From: Distichodus sexfasciatus
Taxonomy: Eukaryota > Chordata > Actinopteri > Characiformes > Distichodontidae
Direction: 5' to 3'
Length of the DNA stretch: 64,000 nucleotides
NCBI GenBank assembly: GCA_032718565.1
Contig: JAVGVS010000004.1
Coordinates: 3,238,802 to 3,302,801 of the forward strand
The translations under genes and the position numbers were made by a program. Position 1 is the stretch's first letter; every line of letters begins with the position of its first letter. The notes under the pieces are model-generated. The model was not told the origin of the DNA and searched no databases. It saw nothing but the letters and a program-made list of their open reading frames with translations. Below, piece by piece: positions 11,473-22,066 of the stretch.

Positions 11473-11647
11473 AGGGAGGTGGTGGTCACTCCCCGTGTCT
11501 CCACCCAACACCGCCTCTGATGGGAGACAAGTTCACTGCTCAACAGAAAGGCTTACATCTGTCTGGGAGGCCGAAGCTCATTGGAGACTCCAGGTCGCAC
11601 CTGCCAGCTCAGCAGCCAATGGAGCGGCTCCCTACCTCACTGCTCAG
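11473..11647 (+). pseudogene. csmd2: Decayed CSMD2 Sushi exon A (frameshifted, cysteines lost)
   Basis: By family order a Sushi module should follow exon 3, and its remains are here. From the TTGCAG acceptor (ending 11472) the phase-1 frame gives GGGGHSPC, MGDKFT and LHLSGRPKLIGDS, which align with the CSMD pattern CGHPG, SGEKYT and VHYS..GKRSLLGQS. The first cysteine codon is now GGT and the second cysteine is missing. An extra base within about 11592-11595 moves the rest to the +1 frame, where RTCQLSSQWSGSLPHCSG is excellently conserved. The exon is 175 nt, not a multiple of three, and ends at a GTCAGA donor. Including it would shift the downstream frame, so it is probably skipped. An assembly indel could explain the shift but not the lost cysteines. 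Confidence 0.75.
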
Positions 11648-13799
11648 GTCAGATCCGGGAGAAGGTCAACGGTGCAGTCTGTTGTTATCGCTGGTACTGA
11701 GCAGAATATTAGTCTTGATCAGAATATTATTATGAGTATGGTTACACGATTCCCAAAGGAGTATCACGATTAATTTGAACATTTAACCCTGATTATTTTA
11801 ATAAATTATTATTTTATGAATGACCTTGATGGAATAGCTTACTAGCATGGCTATCATCAATCAGCGGACATTGTACTTCGAAGACCTGCAGAAAATCACT
11901 TGTGGAGGTCGCATCTGTGTTCTGATGCACCTGGCACAGCCTGGCTGCACGGGTTATCTTTGTTTCGTTGTAAGCTCTTGTGGGTAATTAAACACTTTTG
12001 AGTAATGATTGTGCTTCCTGTTGGCATTCCTTCTCTCTCCACCGTCCATTTATCTACCTGTTAGACCGTCACTAATTCGAGCCGCTGCTCCACCTGGATA
12101 TGATGTGGTTTTGACTTGCACAAGCCAGTGTGGGCGCTCTCCCTCCTCCCTTCCCTTCATCCATCTTTTCTTCCCTCTCTCCCCTCTCTACAACCACCTG
12201 CAGCTTTCAGCCCCTACATCTGCTGTTTCTGACCCTGCATCCACACAAACACTTCCATCTACCGCCTCCCCCACTCTGCTAGGTTACGGCAGCTTCTCGT
12301 CAGAGAGGTACTGCTCCCCTCCCATCCCATCTTTCTTGAAGACTTGATATGGAGAGGAAGAGCAGGGAGCTTGCCCACTCCTTCTTCCTCCACCTCCTCC
12401 CGACATGTCGCTTCATACTGTGGGCACAAGACCATTTAGGCATCCTGCCGCTTCTTCTTGCTATTCTTCTTCGCTGCTTGTGTTTCTGTCTTCCATCTTC
12501 TCAGTGTCTATTTTTTCTCCTTTTCCTTCTATCCTCCGGAGTCCTCAGCTCTGTGTGGGAAAATGTCTGCAGAACTCCTCTGAGCCTGTCATCGGTGGTT
12601 TGATCTTCTTCAGCCTCAGTCTCCATCCTCGTTGGAATCTCCGGACTTTTCTTCTTCACCTGCACCTAAGATCTTGCATTGCCCTTGAAACGACATACCC
12701 AAATAAAGCCGAACAGACCAATCGCACCCTGCAAATATTGAAGGATCTGCACTGTTCCTCGGGGTACCCTGCCCACTTTAAAAACCTTCAACCTGAGTGT
12801 ACTTCTTCTGCCTTTTGATGGCTCTGCCTAAAACATCTCTATCCGAAGACGGCTGAAAGGTGGACGCAGTTTTACAGGAGCCGAGTGCCTTTGTTTTTGT
12901 TCTAAATCAAATTATTTGCAGGCGGCATATCTCTGAAGCGCAGACAGAAAGCCGACATTTCTGCTGGCGTACGACGGCGTTTCTAAGGAAAGTCAACGAC
13001 ATGTACCCCCAAGGGGCCACAGGTGCGTCTGAGTCAGGCCACTTCTTGCTCGACTCTCTTTGTCACACTTTCCAAATATGGCCGTGTCTGCTGAGCTGCT
13101 GCTAGAGTCCAGGACCTTTGTTTGTGCACCGCAGTTCCACTGCTCACAATGTTTTCTTCCTACTGTGCACTGACAGTTAATGAACAGCTAGCATTTCCAT
13201 AAATGACCCACATCATCATATTGTGCACTTCCTGAAATTTCTTCTTTGATGCCTTCGGGTCGTAGTGCACAAAATATTGTTGGGCAAAATGCCAGAATCT
13301 TGGTCTTTTTGGGTCTAACAATTCCTGGCTTTGGTAGAGTTTGTAAAGCTGGATGCAAAGACCAAACAGACCCATGAACTGAACAGTTTGGGTCTGCTCA
13401 CACCTTCCTGCACTTGTTTTCTCTTCCTCTTCCAGGTGTCTTAGATTTTCTGTGTTTTTTGAAGGGCCTTTGAAGGCACACCGGCCCCTACTTAACAGAG
13501 GCAGCATCTGTCTTTGTCTGCCTACATCCATGCTCGCCATTCTCTTCCTGTTGCTGGGACTGTTGTCGCCCCATCTCTCATGCAGGCAAAGACCAAGAAG
13601 AATGCCCCAGATTTTTAACAAAACCTTCCCAAAAAGAAGGGAAACCCTGAGTGCTGTTAATGCCACTGTGGAGTGCAGCACAATTTTGCTTGAAATGAGG
13701 TGGATCAGGAGGGGCTTGAGGTTCTGTCAGCGTTGGAGTGGGAACCCACCGTGCCCCGTGCAGGTTTTAATCATGGCCTAAATCCTCCCCTGGGTCAAG

Positions 13800-14110
13800 A
13801 GTTGCGTTTGTGCTCTAAGTAGCCCCCGGGTGCATATGTAATTAAACGAATTTAATCTGGGCCACGAAAGGCCTCAACCAGCAACACAGATGGGGTTAGC
13901 GAAGGTTTGACATCAGCTATGACTTTATGGAGATGATGTATGCTAATCATTTATGCTAGCGCGCATTAGGGTGGTAATTGGCACCCTGTTGGTTCTTGGA
14001 CTCTCAGTTTCTCCTTCGTAACTGGCTGGAATTCACGCTTCTCCGCCTCAAGGCGCCAGCGGCGCAATTTGCCGCTTCATCTCTTAATTGCATTCTGGAC
14101 AATTTAAATG
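13800..14110. promoter_or_regulatory. Candidate conserved non-coding block
   Basis: A stretch of balanced base composition without repeat signatures is dense in homeodomain-type cores: GTAATTAAACGAATTTAATC near 13840, CTAATCATTTATGCTAG near 13945, and CTTAATTGCATT near 14085. This style is common in neural enhancers inside large vertebrate genes. Only composition and motifs support it, and no conservation could be tested. Confidence 0.3.
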
Positions 14111-14376
14111 GCTGTTTTTCCTGCTGAATTTGTTTGTCAGTACTCATTTGGAAGCCAGGACTGTTTGTGTTATTGCATTGTTGTAAGTTTGATGCAATCT
14201 TTTGTTGTTCGTATGCTCCTCCCCTAGTTTCTCTGCTCTTGTTCTTCTGTATTTTGTATGTATATTACTGAAAAGAAGCAATAATATTAGCTATTTAAGA
14301 AAGTTACATTAACTATTTTATTGCTGTTTAAAGGTAAATAAATTGCAATACATATAGTTCCTGTTTGAGTATTTAA

Positions 14377-14485
14377 CTAGAGGTTGACCGACATTGGTTT
14401 TTTCAAGGCCGAGTATCACACCGTATACCAATTATCGCTTAGTTAACGGGCCTAATAGTAGATATTTGGAACCATTATACAGAAA

Positions 14486-14536
<51 letters not shown>

Positions 14537-14874
14537 AAAAATTTTTACAAAAAGTTTTACAATTTTGAATTTTACAAACTCCAAGCTCGGCTGAAACTCT
14601 CCTCTCTCCTCACTGCACTTGTGTGTGAGTGTGACAACAAGGCTTCAGCATTGATTGGATACTATTTATGTGACATATAGCCAATCAGAGACTGTTAAGG
14701 GTGGGACATTAAATGAAGCAGCAAGTTGAGAGCAAACGGCACAGAGAGAAGAGACGGCAGTGAGCCACAGTAGTCAATCTGTAATTGACTTACACGGCAT
14801 GTTAAAATTAAACACTGATACCAATAATCTGCAAATGCCTATTATTGGTCTGGCTGATAATCAGTCAACTTTAG
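14377..14874. mobile_element. Non-autonomous hAT-like relic with internal GA microsatellite
   Basis: The left end CTAGAGGTTGACCGAC and the inverted right end (CTAAAGTTGACTGATTATC on the minus strand) form imperfect terminal repeats. A (GA)n run lies at 14485-14532. No transposase is seen. Flanking 8-mers do not match well, so the borders may be off by a few bases. Confidence 0.6.
14485..14532. repeat. (GA)n microsatellite
   Basis: About 24 GA units with two interruptions, inside the hAT-like relic. Confidence 0.95.
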
Positions 14875-15202
14875 TGTTAAATATCTACTTTACACATACA
14901 AATATATAATAATGCATATATGCACATAGTCGAAAGTGCCAAGCAAGCTGTCAAGAATTCTCTTTGAACATATTTTTAGGGATTGGAAAATGTTTGAGCA
15001 CTGACTAGTTGCTGCTTCTGAGTATGAGAGTAATGCGAGACAAAGTCTCATTATACTAATGCACCAGTAGGTGGGGTTAAGAGGCACACAGGTGTGACCT
15101 GCAGGTGTCTCGCGCCATTAGCTCTCCTATGCCAGCCAATCGCTCAGCGCTCCTTTATTACTGTCAGGAGAGGGAGAAGCGAGAGCCAGGAGACAGAAAG
15201 AG

Positions 15203-15258
15203 AGAGAGAGTGAGAAAGCGGTTGTTGCTGCTAATCTGCCGATGGCTCCCAGGTGATG
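15203..15258 (+). repeat. Local direct duplication, upstream copy
   Basis: GAGAGTGAGAAAGCG, then TTGTTGCT, CTAATCTGCCGATGG and TCCCAGGTGATG recur in the same order at 15751-15802. This copy ends 19 bases before the start of broken exon B, so the duplicated piece covers the region where a branch point would lie. Confidence 0.8.
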
Positions 15259-15277
15259 TGTGGGCGAATGTGTGCAG

Positions 15278-15469
15278 GTGAGGCGTCGGGCGAGTGCGGC
15301 GACTCGGGCACCCCGGCCCACGCCACGCGGGAGGAGGGCATTTTCAGCTGGGCGCAGCAAAGTGCGGCTCAGCTGGCGCTTACTGGCCACTTCGCTGTAA
15401 TGGCTCGCCGAAGCGGATCTTTGCTCCCCAATGGCACCTGGCCCTCGGGGAGATAGCCCACCTGCAAAC
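15278..15469 (+). pseudogene. csmd2: Decayed CSMD2 Sushi exon B (in-frame stop, cysteines lost)
   Basis: The exon starts after GTGCAG (15277). The phase-1 frame opens with GEASGECGDSGTPAHATREE, matching the expected module start. The frame then carries LPNGTW and ends at TAG (15454-15456) where the family has Gln in GRQP, followed by PTCK and a GTAAGG donor from 15470. The second module cysteine is absent from this frame. Its neighbourhood SKVRLSW is readable one frame over with Trp in place of Cys. The third cysteine (of RTC) reads as TTG. Another conserved piece, GSPKR, also lies in a shifted frame. The total of 192 nt is a multiple of three, about three codons longer than expected. The mix of substitutions and small insertions points to loss of constraint. 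Confidence 0.75.
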
Positions 15470-15750
15470 GTAAGGACTGCTTATCTGTATGTGTGTGTTT
15501 GTTGTGAGTCATTTCGTGTTTGTGTCTGCTGTGCGCGCAGAAAAGTAAAATAGTGGAAACATTGATTTCTAGAGTATTTCTAGTGTGATAGGTACTTTAT
15601 ATGGACGTATTATTAGAGTCTGACCAATATATCAACAAGCTGGATATTATTGACCGATAAGAGCTGAATCTGTTTGTAACGGACAATAAATTTTGTAGAG
15701 ACGCAACATGAACAAAAACAGTGGAGATTCAATGCTGCCCTTTAAAGTCC

Positions 15751-15802
15751 TGAAGAGAGTGAGAAAGCGTTGTTGCTAATCTGCCGATGGTTCCCAGGTG
15801 AT
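15751..15802 (+). repeat. Local direct duplication, downstream copy
   Basis: This is the partner of 15203-15258, about 545 bases downstream. It lacks the exon itself and carries small deletions (GCGTTGTTGCTAATC against GCGGTTGTTGCTGCTAATC). Confidence 0.8.
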
Positions 15803-15975
15803 GGAGTGGATTTACATCAGACACAATAATAAATCATTTGAATCCCTTGATGTAACTGAAGAAAAATTCATGATTGAGAAAGGTTAAAAAAAGATCTGTA
15901 TCCATTTTGTTGCTGTATGTTGTTTTTTGTTTCCTTTTTTTTTTTACATTTTTTACATTTTTCCTTTTGCTTTTG

Positions 15976-16403
15976 TAGGGTTGCACAATATGGGAATATT
16001 GGGCCGATGCTGATATCCCATATTTTCGCGCGTATATTATGATGCAGAAACTGCCAATGGCGGTAAATGAGGAGGGGCAGAGAAAAATGGTGCAGCAGAG
16101 TTGGCACAAAATAACGCCATAGTTCTGAGATTTGTAACACAGCACCGTCAAGTGAGCGCGGAAATAGTTGAGCGAAAGTAAAAAGTATCAAGTGTAGTGC
16201 ACAATATTTTAAGAAAAGGTCACTTCCGCCTCTATGGTGTACCAAGTCAAATAGGGCGCGTTGACACTGCATGTGCACTACCTAGTGCATAGAGAGCCAT
16301 TAAGCTGATGCCAATGACTTTAAAAAAAGCAGTTGTTGACTGATTCCGATATGATTCGATATTATTGTGTATTCCTATACTTTTGACACTTTGCACACCC
16401 CTA
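15976..16403. mobile_element. hAT-like non-autonomous relic
   Basis: The left end TAGGGTTGCACAATATGGG faces an inverted right end (TAGGGGTGTGCAAAGTGTC on the minus strand). The interior has GATATCCCATATTTTCG and GATTCCGATATGATTCGATA stretches typical of such elements. No clear target duplication was found. Confidence 0.5.
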
Positions 16404-17035
16404 TACCTGTTATTGTTTCAGATGCACACACATCATAACTTCACTAACCAAATCATTCCAGAAGTGGGACCTTCTACGGGCTTGGACGGATTTCGCTTGC
16501 ACAGTTCTGCTTCCCTTCCCTCCAAACCTTTAGCTTTCTGACAACAGCATTTTCTCCGAGGTTAGGAGTTATCACCAGGTCGCGCCTAAAAGCCGTATTT
16601 ACACCCTGTTGCCTCCCCGGGGCCACCAGCTCTCTCAGGCCTGAATGGTTTTACAACTTTGATCTGTTGACTGCCTGCCGTCAAATCCCATCACACCCCT
16701 GGCGTTTCAGTAGTCCATAGGAATGCAGTACTGTGTTTTCATACATTTAACTCAACGCCTAATATTAACTACACATGGCAGATGTTATATATTTTATATA
16801 ACAATCTTTAAAACTCAAGTTTTAGTCAGGGTCTACTGGTTATTGCAGCTTAATAACACTATGCCTTTTATAGGTCCCCTTATACAGTGGTGAAGAAGAA
16901 ATATTTGCACATGCTTTTGTTGCCATTTTCACAATGAAAGGAACTGAACTCTCTTTATCCCGTATTCATTTTTCCAAGTCATTACTACCTGACTCATCAC
17001 CCAACATTAATTTTGATTTTGTTGTCTTATTGGGC

Positions 17036-17037
17036 TG

Positions 17038-17069
<32 letters not shown>

Positions 17070-17072
17070 GAC
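17036..17072. repeat. (GAT)n microsatellite
   Basis: About twelve ATG/GAT triplets with one GGT interruption. Confidence 0.9.
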
Positions 17073-17649
17073 GACCCCTTTGACCATACATATACACAAA
17101 CATCACATTTTAGGGGGACAGACAGGACAGTCGAGAGGTAGCAGAGGGAAAGAAAGAAAAGAAAACAAGGAAATATGGAATATATGAGGAAAGAGGAAGA
17201 GAGAAAAAGAGCCCCGTTCCAGAATTGGGTCCTTCGAGTAGGGCAGTGTGAGAAGGGGGAAAAAAAATGATGCGCTGTAGGCTTCCTTGAATCAGCCCTC
17301 AAGCACGAGATCATCTCTGTTTTGGCAGAAACATCATCTCTGTAATCTCTTCATCCTGGCCTTTAATATTTAGCATTCACATTTTTGTATCCCTATTTAT
17401 CTCCCTATTAAAATTATTTTTAATTATTTTATCTAGTTGTTCCTTGTAATCGTATCTTTGTGTTTAAATTTGCTTTATGGTACATTTCTTTCAGTTTGTC
17501 TAATTTGTTATTTTCATTAGCTTAATTTATTTATTCTCAACTTTTCTTCATCTTTTGTTCTTTTTGCTTAATTTTAGACTATTTTTCCCTTTAGCCCTAA
17601 AGGCTCTGGGCTATGTTTTTATGTTTGAGCGGGCAATATGCATAAAGAT

Positions 17650-17658
17650 TAATAATAA

Positions 17659-17693
<35 letters not shown>

Positions 17694-17709
17694 TAATAAT
17701 AATAATAAT
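17650..17709. repeat. (AAT)n microsatellite
   Basis: About twenty AAT units with small interruptions, ending about 95 bases before the exon at 17806. Confidence 0.95.
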
Positions 17710-17805
17710 GATAGTGGTTTTTATAATTATCGTCATCTTTGGAAACAAGGCCTTGTATGTCAGTCATTTTTAAGCCACCATTTCGGTCATCTTCTCTTTC
17801 CCTAG

Positions 17806-17982
17806 CGGTCCAGTGTGGGAACCCCGGCAGCCCCCCGAACGGCCAGGTCTCCCGACTGGACGGCACCAGCTTCTCCCATTCGGTGGTCTACTCCTGTGCC
17901 GAAGGCTACCGGCTCTCCGGCTCCCCGTCCCGCACCTGCCTGGCAAACGGCACCTGGTCTGGCTCCGAACCCAACTGCACCC
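17806..17982 (+). CDS. csmd2: CSMD2 Sushi/CCP exon 4 (intact)
   Basis: This 177-nt, phase 1-1 exon encodes a complete Sushi module: VQCGNPGSPPNGQVSRLDG, SVVYSC, SPSRTC, NGTWSGSEPNC. The four cysteines and the tryptophan are intact, with NGT and NCT glycosylation sequons. The acceptor is CCCTAG ending at 17805 and the donor is GTAAGT from 17983. The match to the family module VQCGNPG..NGKV is strong. Its good state contrasts with the two broken modules upstream, so the gene as a whole is still under selection. The exon is GC-rich compared with its introns. Confidence 0.94.
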
Positions 17983-18971
17983 GTAAGTATATGTGTGTCC
18001 TTCTGAGCACGTGTGTGTGTATTTGTGCCAAAATCCCTAAGCCTCTGCCAGTCTGGCATAGACACACGACGCCTCCGCCAACCGTCTCTGTTGGGTAAAC
18101 ACAGCGTCGTAATTAGCCGCCCCCCTCGCCACAACCACCGACAGTAAGGGACCCCGACTTACTTCGCCAGAGATCTCATTAATATAAAGAGATTTGTTTG
18201 TGTGATACCCGGACGGATGGAGAAGAGAAATCAATCTCTGACTGATGAATAACGGGAGATTGATGTGCGTGAAGAGGCGGAATAACCAAAGGGAGGAAGG
18301 AGAGGGGGCGCTGAATTTAAATAAGCCCCTCCGTTTGTCGTTTACCGCCTCACTACTCCTCGTTAATGGATGGAGCTGCCAGATTAAGGTCGGACGTCGG
18401 ACAGTGTAATAACATGAAGGACCCCGATAGACATATAAGGCTTCATTACAGTCATTTGTAAGAGACGTCAACACAAGAGGGCGCCCTCTACTGCCCTGGA
18501 GGTCAGCACAACAAAATGTGTTGTAAGGAAAGAAAGCAAGATGGGTTCTCTTGCAGGAGCAGGGCTTTAGCTACTGTAGAAATGTAGGCAGTATGTTGCC
18601 AGGTTTGCACAGAAATGGAATACATGTAGTGGAAAAATTGTTAGTTGCTGACAAAGAGAAATATAAACATATTACAGTATTTCACAAAAAATGTAGGATA
18701 ATGTTTAGAAATTCAAAATCCATTGGAGGAAAACAAATGCAGGTTTTTGGGTTAGAAAGTTTAGTGAGCACTTCCATGTAGAACATCAAATATTGGAATG
18801 AGATGGTAACAGAAGAGAGCACCTTTGCTGCAGTGAAGGTTAGTAGAACGGATTTCTTATTATGAGAAGAACAGATGAATTCTGAGGTTTGTCAAAACGG
18901 ACATTTAGCTAGTAATTTGCCAGGCTTGGGCAAAAAAATTGGACAGCATTATGGGACATGAAAAAGTGTCA

Positions 18972-19359
18972 GTTTATTCAGTCATTCATTTATTATCTGA
19001 ACCTCTTAATCCCAACTGGCGTCGCGGGGGGACCAGAGCCTATCCCAGGAACTTACGGGCGTAAGGCGGAGAACAACTCTGGGTAGGCGCCGACACGCTG
19101 CAGGGCACACACACACTCACACAATCACACTCACATTCACACCTTACGGGGCCAATTTACCTATAACATTACCAATTAACCTATAGTGCATGGCTTTGGA
19201 CTGTGAGAGGAAACTGGAGCACCCGCAGGAAACCCACATGAACACGGCGAGAGCATGCAAACTCCACACAGAAAGACACTACGGCTGTCCCTGGGGTTCG
19301 AACCCAGGACCTTCTCACTGTGAGGTGGCAGCGCTAACCACTGCGTCAGTGTGCCGCCC
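18972..19359 (-). mobile_element. tRNA-derived SINE, family 2
   Basis: Read on the minus strand, it begins GGGCGGCACACTGACGCAG with a box A-like GTGGTTAGCGCTGCC and a box B GGTTCGAACCC. The long body carries a CA run (19107-19130). The 3' tail on this strand is rich in AATGA units (ATTCATT on +). A tail-end fragment of the same family is at 42965-43112. The family is common in fish genomes. Confidence 0.75.
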
Positions 19360-20719
19360 ATGTCAATTTATTGTTACAGTTTTTAAAAAATTGTGGGGTT
19401 GGGGTTTGCAACCTTTGAAACAGAGAACACAGATGCAGGCTTCATTTCAGACTTCACACTCTTATAATGTCAACGATAACTTGAGGAACACACACAAACA
19501 CGGACGCTGTACTTGCACATGAAATGCCAAGCAAAACCTAAACCAAACTTCCAAGAAGCAGGCGGAACTCCTCCTTCGTAGTAGCTCATGATCTGGATGA
19601 CCTGAGCCTGGCCAGCTCTGGTGGGACACACTCTAGAACTGAGGAAACAAAGACAGACATTCGAATTAATGTGAGGGTGACTGGACACTAACGTCTGGGT
19701 CGAGCTGAATAAAATAATCCAAAACCCAGCTGTGTGAAAGCTGTGTGAGCAAATCAGGATAGTTGACATGCAACCATTACGCAATCCAGAACTGAACAGG
19801 GAAACTTAACAAGACACAGGTGACAGATGTCCCAACCTGCCGCGTGAGAAAGGTGAACAGCAAACCCAGGCTACTACTCCAGCGACCTGGAAGGAAGTGG
19901 GCGGGGCCAAGCCAGCACGGATGTTACAAAAATAAACGTAATCAAATTGCAGTTGCGTCACTAAAAATGTAGGACTACATTAAGAATGTCGAAATTAAGG
20001 TCTTTCATCTTTATTCTGTTACAATTAAAGAAGAAAAAAGTGTCCACAACAGACCTGAGCAAGACAGCCAAGCATATGTTGCATTACAAAATATTGTGTG
20101 GAATTCCATATAGAAAATCATTCATGTCATCGGACACAAACCTAGTCATAAAGAGCCTCCTCTACTACTGAAGGTTGGTGGAACAAATTTCTTACTTTCT
20201 AACTTTGCTTTTAAAAGAAGAGGGCAATGTCTTACAAGACTGAGCAATGGTAGTGTTATTGTTTGTGTAAAGCACAGCTTGAATTGGCATTGGAAATAGT
20301 GATGAAATGGGTTTTGTCACAACAAATACTTTCTGGAATGGTCCAGCAAACATTGACCTCGCTTTTCTGCAAACATTTTATAAATTTACCACTTAGCCAG
20401 ATGTCATGCTAAAAAGCACCTCATTCTAGAAGCAATTGTTTTCTTTCACAAAACATCACAAGGATCTTGGTGAAAAGCAAAAAAAAATGTGAATGGTCTA
20501 GCAAGCAGAGGGTTTAGGAAGATTTTTCCCCTCACATCTTTGTCTGTGGTTGAATGAATTCCTGTCCTGGTGAGGACTCTCACCACTATTTCTAGGGGAT
20601 GGGAGTTCCTGTAAATACAGGCACAAATGTTGTTTATGTTTGGCTTTTTTGTAGCTTGTAATGACAGTAAAACCTCTACAAACCAATTATCAGGGAACAA
20701 GAAGCCAGAACTGTAGCAC

Positions 20720-20910
20720 CACATCTTACCTTGACCAATTTCTAAAGCAGTTACTCAGACGCGTCTCCTCCATCTAGAACATAAAGTTCTCATATTAGCA
20801 GTGTTTAGCTAATCAAGGATTATCCATCGAAGCCACACTGAATAATTCAGGCTGTAGATACTCACCTTTTCCCTTAGCAGCAGTGAAACCAAGCACTGCT
20901 GTTCGAGTTC
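20720..20910 (+). repeat. Duplicated non-coding block, copy 1
   Basis: Shared landmarks with 22335-22590, in the same order: CTAGAACATAAAGTTCT, GCAGTGTTTAGCTAAT, CGAAGCCACACTGAATAAT, CAGGCTGTAGATACTC, CACCTTTTCCC and AAGCACTGCTGTTCGA. It is not one of the SINE, Tc1 or hAT families in this window. Confidence 0.75.
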
Positions 20911-21439
20911 CAGTATTATAGAACCAGAAACTTAAAAGTGTAAGAACTTGTAAGAAAAGCTTGAATGGCACACTGCAGCAGATTGCAGAGAAGCTCGGCA
21001 CAGAATGCTGCTAGGTCCGCAGTGGATATCTGGACCGGAATGAAAGCGTCGTTAGCGGCGTTGCTTTTAGATTAGCAAGTAAGTGTTTATCTTTATGTAC
21101 ACACGCGCCTTACTATAGGGGAAGTTACTCGCTGTGTGTGGGTTCAGGGAACAGGCTTTTAGTTACAGTGTGCTGATGAAAGTTTCATTTTACAAATTTA
21201 TGAATAATGCGGCGAGGCTGAGGCTGGAGAGGGTATATTATTAATATATGAGCGTGGAGACTATCAGGAGGTCATTAGAGGGAGCTGAGAGAAAAGAGAA
21301 GACGAGAAAAGGGCAAGAAACAGTGCCCGGCTTATGAAGTGTTTCAGAGTAGGGAAAAAACTGGCAAAAATTCTCAGTGATGCAATTTTGGTCCTACTTT
21401 TATAGTAGTAGGAGTATTTCATTCATTTTCTTTTCATAG

Positions 21440-22066
21440 GAAGTGGACTCAAGCAGGCTTTAAGGGAGCTCTGGAAATTTACTATTCTACCTAGGAGCCA
21501 TTCCTGTCCCACTAGGAGCCATCCTGTCTTGCTTGGACATGTTAGGAGCCATCCTAGGAGCTGTTCTGTCCAGGTAGTGGCCTCACAGACCTGCAAGGAG
21601 TCCATAAGGAACCATTTTAGGAGTCATTCTATCTCACTAGAAGTTGTCCTGTTCTGCTATAAGCATCATTATCTTGCTAGGGGCTGTCCTGTCACATTTG
21701 GAGTTATCCTTTCCTGCTAGGAGCTGCCTTATGTCATTAGGAAACAACCTACAAGACATCCTGTCCTAAAAAGAGCTGTCCTGTTCTGCCATCTTATTGT
21801 GCTAGAAGTTACCCAATCCCATTAGGAAGCATCCTAGGAGCTGCTCTGAGGTGTCCTGCACTGTTTGAAGCCGGTCTGTCCTGCTACATGCTGCCCTGTC
21901 TTGTTAAGAGCCATCCTGAGAGCCATCCTGTCCTTTTCAGAGCATTTCCTGTGTTGCTGGGGGCTGCCCAATTGTGTTAGGGGCGGTCCTCTTCTCTTTT
22001 GGAGCCAGTATGTCCTGCTAGGTGTTGTCCTACTCCGCAAGCTGCTGTCCTGCTAGGAAAAGCAGT
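21440..22066 (+). repeat. Degenerate minisatellite, GGAGCCATCCTGTCCTGCTA type
   Basis: About 25-30 imperfect units of roughly 20-24 bases, of the type CTAGGAGCCATCCTGTCCTG, run head to tail over 600 bases. Individual units vary (AGCTGTCCTGTTCTGC, AGCTGCCTTATGTCATTAGG). It is too variable to be a CRISPR array, and units abut without unique spacers. Confidence 0.75.

Larger units (their letters stand above)
11648..15277 (+). other. Intron between the two broken Sushi exons
   Basis: It holds pyrimidine-rich sequence (about 12000-12660), an unassigned block with a 173-codon minus-strand frame (13160-13681), an enhancer-like block (13800-14110), and an hAT-like relic with a GA microsatellite (14377-14874). 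The sequence just before 15277 is part of a local duplication. Confidence 0.65.
15470..17805 (+). other. Intron between broken exon B and intact exon 17806-17982
   Basis: It holds the second copy of the local duplication (15751-15802), an hAT-like relic (about 15976-16403), a repeat-free block (16440-16720), an ATG microsatellite and a long AAT microsatellite close to the acceptor. The acceptor ends TTTCCCTAG. Confidence 0.75.

Noticed and set aside
11411..11773. A 120-codon gene on the + strand
   Set aside because: It is one frame through the decayed Sushi exon 11473-11647 and flanking intron. Its product has no Sushi pattern in that frame.
13160..13681. A 173-codon minus-strand frame
   Set aside because: It matches no family I know, is antisense inside an intron, and has no supporting promoter, splice or repeat context. 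It is most likely a chance frame, and a protein search would settle this.
15253..15456. A 67-codon small protein gene
   Set aside because: The frame covers the decayed Sushi exon 15278-15469 up to its TAG. The upstream ATG is intronic.
17597..17866. A minus-strand frame with poly-Tyr
   Set aside because: It arises from the AAT microsatellite and the antisense of exon 17806-17982.
21440..22066. CRISPR array
   Set aside because: Units are imperfect and adjoin each other without unique spacers of fixed length, no cas genes are present, and the setting is a vertebrate intron.
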